10,433 bases of DNA from JBGOUJ01 sp041477005 (GTDB taxonomy: Bacteria; Acidobacteriota; Terriglobia; Bryobacterales; JACQDG01), in NCBI GenBank assembly GCA_041477005.1, contig JBGOUJ010000233.1:1-10433 (forward strand), read 5' to 3'. The translations under genes were made by a program, and so were the position numbers. Position 1 is the first letter of the stretch; each line of letters begins with the position of its first letter. The notes below the pieces were generated by a model that was not told the origin of the DNA, ran no database searches, and worked only from the letters and a program-made list of their open reading frames with translations. This document shows positions 7,617 to 10,433 of this stretch, piece by piece.

Positions 7617-7791
7617 TAACGGGCGCCTGGAGCCGACGCGCCAAAACACCGTTGCGCGGCGCAGCTTTGGGTCCCGTTCCTGGCGACTCAACTCCTTGCC
7701 AAACTGGTTGGGCCGCAAGGTTCTGTCCTCGGAGTGGACCTCGCCGCGCAACTGGTTGAACTCGGGTGTATCCGTTGGCCACGGCCCGACG
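7617..7791. other. Intergenic stretch with nested inverted repeats, no gene recognised
   Basis: This lies between the GNAT remnant and the stop of the minus-strand membrane protein gene. It contains a perfect 11-base inverted repeat, GTTGCGCGGCG (7651-7661) with CGCCGCGCAAC (7742-7752). Inside it are shorter complementary pairs: GGCGA (7682-7686) with TCGCC (7741-7745), ACTCC (7691-7695) with GGAGT (7731-7735) and CCTTGC (7694-7699) with GCAAGG (7715-7720). Some pairs overlap and cannot all form at once. Bases 7618-7623 (AACGGG) also pair with CCCGTT at 7673-7678. Reading frames are open here on both strands but resemble no protein I know. It may be a structured repeat element or scrambled remains of a gene. 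Confidence 0.45.
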
Positions 7792-8064
7792 CTACTCACA
7801 CCGCACGCTCTTCGGCGGCGTGTTGGTGCAGGCGATGCTGTCGGTTACGCCGCTGGCCAGGAAGGCACAGGCGTTGTCGATGGCGGTTCGGGTGGCCTCG
7901 TCGGAGGTGGAACCCTTCGCGCTGCGGCACTTCTCTTGCCCGCGAAACTCGATGCAGACTTCGCAGGAGTGGCCGCCCAGGCTGAGCGTCGAATACACGA
8001 TCAGGGCCAGCGCCGCGGCCACGAAGATCACTGCCGCAAGAATAGTGGTCGACCGCCTGCTCAT
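7792..8064 (-). CDS. Small single-pass membrane protein with six cysteines, coupled to the S9 peptidase gene
   Basis: A 90-residue protein: short basic N-terminus (MSRRS), one hydrophobic helix at about 8-29, then a polar domain of about 60 residues on the far side of the membrane. That domain has six cysteines at 34, 37, 46, 66, 79 and 89, starting with CEVCIEFRGQEKC (34-46), followed by a probable helix (EATRTAIDNACAFLASGV, 56-73) and a CTNTPPKSVRC tail (79-89). Four to six of these could form disulfides in the periplasm. The ATG (8064-8062) overlaps the peptidase stop TGA (8063-8061) as ATGA, and no separate Shine-Dalgarno is visible, so translation is probably coupled. I recall similar small proteins in Acidobacteriota but know of no function. 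A much longer open frame extends upstream, antisense-free but overlapping the peptidase, and was not used because the membrane helix and ATGA junction fit the short form. Confidence 0.75.
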   Translation of the reverse strand: MSRRSTTILAAVIFVAAALALIVYSTLSLGGHSCEVCIEFRGQEKCRSAKGSTSDEATRTAIDNACAFLASGVTDSIACTNTPPKSVRCE

Positions 8065-9191
8065 GGCCGGGCTTTTGCCCACTGGTCGAGCCACCCCAGG
8101 AACGTCTGGTACCACAACTGGCTGTTTTGCGGCTTCAATACCCAGTGGCCTTCGTCGGGAAACACCAGCAGCTTGGAAGGAACCTTGCGCATTTGCAGCG
8201 CGGTGAATAACTGCAACGCCTGGCCGTAATCGACGCGATAGTCCTGCTCGCCGTGGATCACCAGGGTCGGGGTCTTGAAGTGGGTGACGAACTCGGAGGG
8301 TGACCACCGCGTGTACATCTCGGGATTGTCCCAGGGCAGGCCCTTGAACTCCCACATGGGGAACCACAGCTCCTCGGTCGCGAGATTTTCGCTGCGCAGG
8401 TCATAGATCCCGTCGTGCGAAATCAGAGCCTTGAAGCGGTCAGTGTGGCCGAGGATCCAGTTGACCATGTAGCCGCCGAACGAGCCGCCGGCCGCCACCA
8501 GCCGGCCGCTATCGACCCAGGGCTGCCTCTGCATAGTATCGACGCCGGTCAGGATATCTTCGTAAGCCTTGCCGCCCCAGTCGCCGTTGATGGCGTCGAT
8601 AAAGCCCTGGCCGAAACCCGTCGACCCGCGCGGGTTGGGCATAAATACGACGTAACCGGCGCCGGCGAACACCTGGGCGTTCCAGCGGTAGGTCCAGCTC
8701 TCGCCCCACGCCGACTGTGGCCCGCCGTGGATCAGCGTCAGCAAGGCATACTTCTTGCCGGGATCGAAATCCGCCGGTTTGACGATCCAGCCTTGCACGC
8801 GGGCGCCGTCGGCCGCCTCATACCAGGTCTCTTCGAGCGGCGCCGTATGGTACTCGCTCAGGATCGCGTCGTTCAGGTGGGTCAGCTTGACTGGGGCGCC
8901 GCCGGTCGACGACGCCCGAAAGATCTCCACCGGGCTCGATCCGCTCTGGCCGGAGTAAACCATCGTCTTGCCGTCGCGTGACAATTGGACGTCGCCCAAA
9001 TGCGCGTCTCCTCCGACCGCCACGCGAGTCGCCCCGCCGGTCACGGCAATGGTGAAGATCGGCTCGCGGCCGCGATCCTCGGCGGTAAAAAACAAGCGGC
9101 TCGAATCCGGCGCCCAGGCGATCGAATCGACCCAGCGGTCGAACGTTTCGGTCAGGTTGACGACGCTGCCGGTGACCCGCTCGTGCAGCAT
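8061..9191 (-). CDS. S9 (prolyl oligopeptidase-type) peptidase, catalytic C-terminal fragment of a frameshifted gene
   Basis: The 376 codons after the ATG at 9191 encode the end of the beta-propeller (PD40-like blocks APDSSRLFFTAED and SRDGKTMVYSG) and the whole alpha/beta-hydrolase domain of an S9 serine peptidase. Within this fragment the nucleophile is Ser237 in GGSFGG (codon 8483-8481), the acid is Asp317 in HGEQDYRVD and the base His349 in DEGHW; HGGP (155-158) is the usual oxyanion-region motif. In the restored 675-residue protein these are 536, 616 and 648. The ATG at 9191 is internal: family resemblance continues upstream of it (YESDRFRL just before MLHERV), so this is not a natural N-terminus and the fragment alone would lack a signal peptide. 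The family removes dipeptides or acyl-amino acids from short peptides. The catalytic part looks intact, with no stops or lost active-site residues. Confidence 0.88.
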   Translation of the reverse strand: MLHERVTGSVVNLTETFDRWVDSIAWAPDSSRLFFTAEDRGREPIFTIAVTGGATRVAVGGDAHLGDVQLSRDGKTMVYSGQSGSSPVEIFRASSTGGAPVKLTHLNDAILSEYHTAPLEETWYEAADGARVQGWIVKPADFDPGKKYALLTLIHGGPQSAWGESWTYRWNAQVFAGAGYVVFMPNPRGSTGFGQGFIDAINGDWGGKAYEDILTGVDTMQRQPWVDSGRLVAAGGSFGGYMVNWILGHTDRFKALISHDGIYDLRSENLATEELWFPMWEFKGLPWDNPEMYTRWSPSEFVTHFKTPTLVIHGEQDYRVDYGQALQLFTALQMRKVPSKLLVFPDEGHWVLKPQNSQLWYQTFLGWLDQWAKARP

Positions 9192-10087
9192 GAGACGGAA
9201 GCGGTCGCTCTCGTAACAGCGCGGAGCTGTGCGCGATAGGCTATGAAGCGCCCGTCCGGGGAGTAGACCGGCGCGTCGTCGCTGGCCGGGTTGTTCGAAA
9301 TCTTCTTGGGATCGCCCCCGTCTATGGTCACAACGTAAAGCTCGTTGTTGGTGCTGGTGGCGAGCGAATCATCGGGGTTGCGGACGAAGCAAAGCTCCTT
9401 GCCGTCCGGCGAAATCACGTAGCCGTCGGGAGCGCCGAGCTGGAACGGCGGAGCATCGTGCGCGCCCGGGGTCAAGTCGCGCGGCGTTCCAGTGTCCACA
9501 CCAACCGCGAAGATGTGGCTGCGGCGCCCGTCGTCCCATTCGTTCCAGTGGCGGTAGAACAGGGTGGTGTAAATGCGAGCCTTGACCTTGCTCTTGCCGC
9601 GGGCGTCCAGCCGCGAGTTGTTGCAAACCTCGTCTTTGCAGCCGGGAAAGACGGAGCTGGTGAAGATCAGGTTCTTCCCGTCGGGCGAGAACAGCACGCC
9701 TTGAGCTTCGGTCGCCAGATTCGTCACCTGGCGGGTGTTTTTACCGTCGGCGTCCATGACCCAAACCTGCGAGGAGCCGGAGCGGTTGGAAATGAACGCC
9801 AGGCGGCGGGAATCGGGCGACCACCGCGGCCGCTCGTTCAAGGATCCCTCGGTGGTGATCGGACGAGCCGCACCGCCGGCGAGCGGCGCCAGGTGGATCT
9901 GGCGCGGCTTGGAATTGGCGTCGAGGTCCGGCGTCTCGGCCACGAAGGCGACCGTCTTGCCGTCGGGGGAAAGCTGCGGGTCGGAGAGGCGGGCGAGCTT
10001 CAGCAGCGCGGTCGCGTCAAACGGCTTCTGCGCCGCCCCGAGCGGCAGGCAAGCCAGGACCAGCAGAACCAGGGACACGCGACGCAT
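9152..10087 (-). CDS. S9 peptidase, N-terminal signal peptide and beta-propeller fragment of the same frameshifted gene
   Basis: Starting at the ATG at 10087, the product opens with a signal peptide (MRRVSLVLLVLACLPLGAAQ, cleavage probably after GAA at 19), so the enzyme is exported. WD40-like PD40 blades follow: LSPDGKTVAFVAE (39-51), WSPDSRRLAFISNRSG (89-104), FSPDGKNLIFTSS (133-145), ISPDGKELCFVRNP (225-238) and YSPDGRFIAYRAQLR (275-289). After residue 290 the frame runs into unrelated, serine- and threonine-rich sequence and stops at 9152. The expected continuation (YESDRFRLMLHERV) is present one frame away, so a single base, probably a G of a GG pair coding Gly291, seems missing around 9217-9220. 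From 10087 to 8061 is 2027 bases, one short of the 2028 for 675 codons plus stop. No clear Shine-Dalgarno precedes the start. The break may be a true mutation or an assembly error. Confidence 0.85.
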   Translation of the reverse strand: MRRVSLVLLVLACLPLGAAQKPFDATALLKLARLSDPQLSPDGKTVAFVAETPDLDANSKPRQIHLAPLAGGAARPITTEGSLNERPRWSPDSRRLAFISNRSGSSQVWVMDADGKNTRQVTNLATEAQGVLFSPDGKNLIFTSSVFPGCKDEVCNNSRLDARGKSKVKARIYTTLFYRHWNEWDDGRRSHIFAVGVDTGTPRDLTPGAHDAPPFQLGAPDGYVISPDGKELCFVRNPDDSLATSTNNELYVVTIDGGDPKKISNNPASDDAPVYSPDGRFIAYRAQLRAVTRATASVSCCTSGSPAASST

Positions 10088-10145
10088 ATTGATGAATGTA
10101 ACAGAGCCCGGCCCCCGGATCTCAGGCTGGCGGACACAATCCTTC

Positions 10146-10433
10146 GCTTGCGCTCCCCAACAAAGTAAGGCAAAAGGCAAATTGCAAAAGGCAAATTGCA
10201 AAGATCGGTGAGGCACCGCTTCGCTGCGCGGCATTCTGCCCGGCGCTCGGCGCCGGTCGGCTCGGCCCGGTACCGTTAAGCGACCGGCGGATTGAAACGC
10301 AGTTGACCGGCGCCCATCCGTTGCTTGCGCTCCCCAACAGAGCAAGGCAATAGGCAAATCGCAAAAGGCAAGAATCAGGGATGCGGCGCTTCGCGGCGCG
10401 GCAACTCTGCCTGCGCCTCGGGGCCTGGGGCCA
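10146..10433. repeat. Two copies of a composite intergenic repeat with A-rich heptamers and GC-rich hairpins
   Basis: The exact 17-base word GCTTGCGCTCCCCAACA occurs at 10146-10162 and 10323-10339, 177 bases apart, and similarity continues for about 110 bases until the window ends. Each copy then has tandem heptamers of the form (G/T/C)GCAA(A/T)N: five perfect-length units at 10169-10203 in the first copy and four at 10346-10373 in the second. After these comes a GC-rich block (CCGCTTCGCTGCGCGG at 10216-10231; GCGCTTCGCGGCGCGG at 10386-10401). The first copy also has a perfect seven-base-pair hairpin with a three-base loop, CCGGCGC-TCG-GCGCCGG, at 10240-10256. The heptamers resemble the short tandemly repeated sequences described in cyanobacteria. 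No gene is visible from 10088 to the window end; open minus-strand frames here translate to low-complexity repeats such as FAFCNLPFALL and are not credible. Confidence 0.75.

Noticed and set aside
7616..7680. Integron attC-like site after the GNAT ORF (ATAACGGGCGCC with CCCGTT)
   Set aside because: GNAT genes are common integron cassettes and the short AACGGG/CCCGTT pairing is suggestive, but the flanks do not fit the RYYYAAC and GTTRRRY core sites and there is no integrase or second cassette.
7695..7770. Methyltransferase-like string LVGPQGSVLGVDLAAQLVEL in one plus-strand frame
   Set aside because: It resembles the region after SAM-binding motif I, but the glycine-rich motif itself is missing and nothing methyltransferase-like precedes or follows it; chance is more likely.
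7017..7799. 260-codon minus-strand frame across the debris zone
   Set aside because: It runs antisense to the end of the metalloprotease gene, the short ORF and the GNAT remnant, and its translation shows no domain or export signal.
10088..10364. Upstream extension of the S9 peptidase frame to 10357
   Set aside because: The added residues come from the composite repeat and low-complexity heptamers; the signal peptide starting at 10087 marks the real N-terminus.

Overview
The window looks like chromosome from a high-GC Acidobacteriota, most likely a relative of Solibacter/Bryobacter. Two gene families argue for this. One is a large Oar-like TonB-dependent receptor with an N-terminal carboxypeptidase-regulatory-like domain and the LPLNGRNY plug motif. 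The other is a secreted matrixin-type metalloprotease ending in the roughly 220-residue C-terminal domain catalogued from Solibacter proteins (TIGR03437). I recognised both by eye; no search was run.

Layout. Bases 1-195 hold a long inverted repeat and a C-rich polypyrimidine tract ahead of the receptor gene (196-3546, +). A 375-base gap follows, carrying a tandem repeat with an exact 57-base period. Next come two closely spaced plus-strand genes: an exported protein of unknown function (3922-4467) and the metalloprotease (4477-7077). From 7078 to 7791 the sequence looks like gene debris: a short ORF of 61 codons that may be the 3' end of a larger gene, a broken GNAT acetyltransferase with a frameshift and premature end, and a stretch with nested inverted repeats but no gene. 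On the minus strand, reading from right to left, lie an exported S9 (prolyl oligopeptidase-type) peptidase split by an apparent one-base deletion near 9217-9220 (10087 down to 8061), and a 90-residue single-pass membrane protein whose ATG overlaps the peptidase stop (8064-7792). Bases 10088-10433 contain no gene; they hold two copies of a composite repeat, 177 bases apart, built of A-rich heptamers and GC-rich hairpins.

How the genes fit together. Every intact gene encodes an exported or membrane protein: an outer-membrane receptor, a secreted zinc protease with a probable exported partner, and an exported serine peptidase. This suits a life of degrading and taking up proteinaceous or polymeric matter, but a shared pathway is inferred from content only. 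I see no CRISPR array, tRNA, rRNA, transposase, phage gene or defence system. The least described items are the 181-residue partner of the metalloprotease, the translationally coupled 90-residue cysteine-rich membrane protein, and the three different intergenic repeat families.
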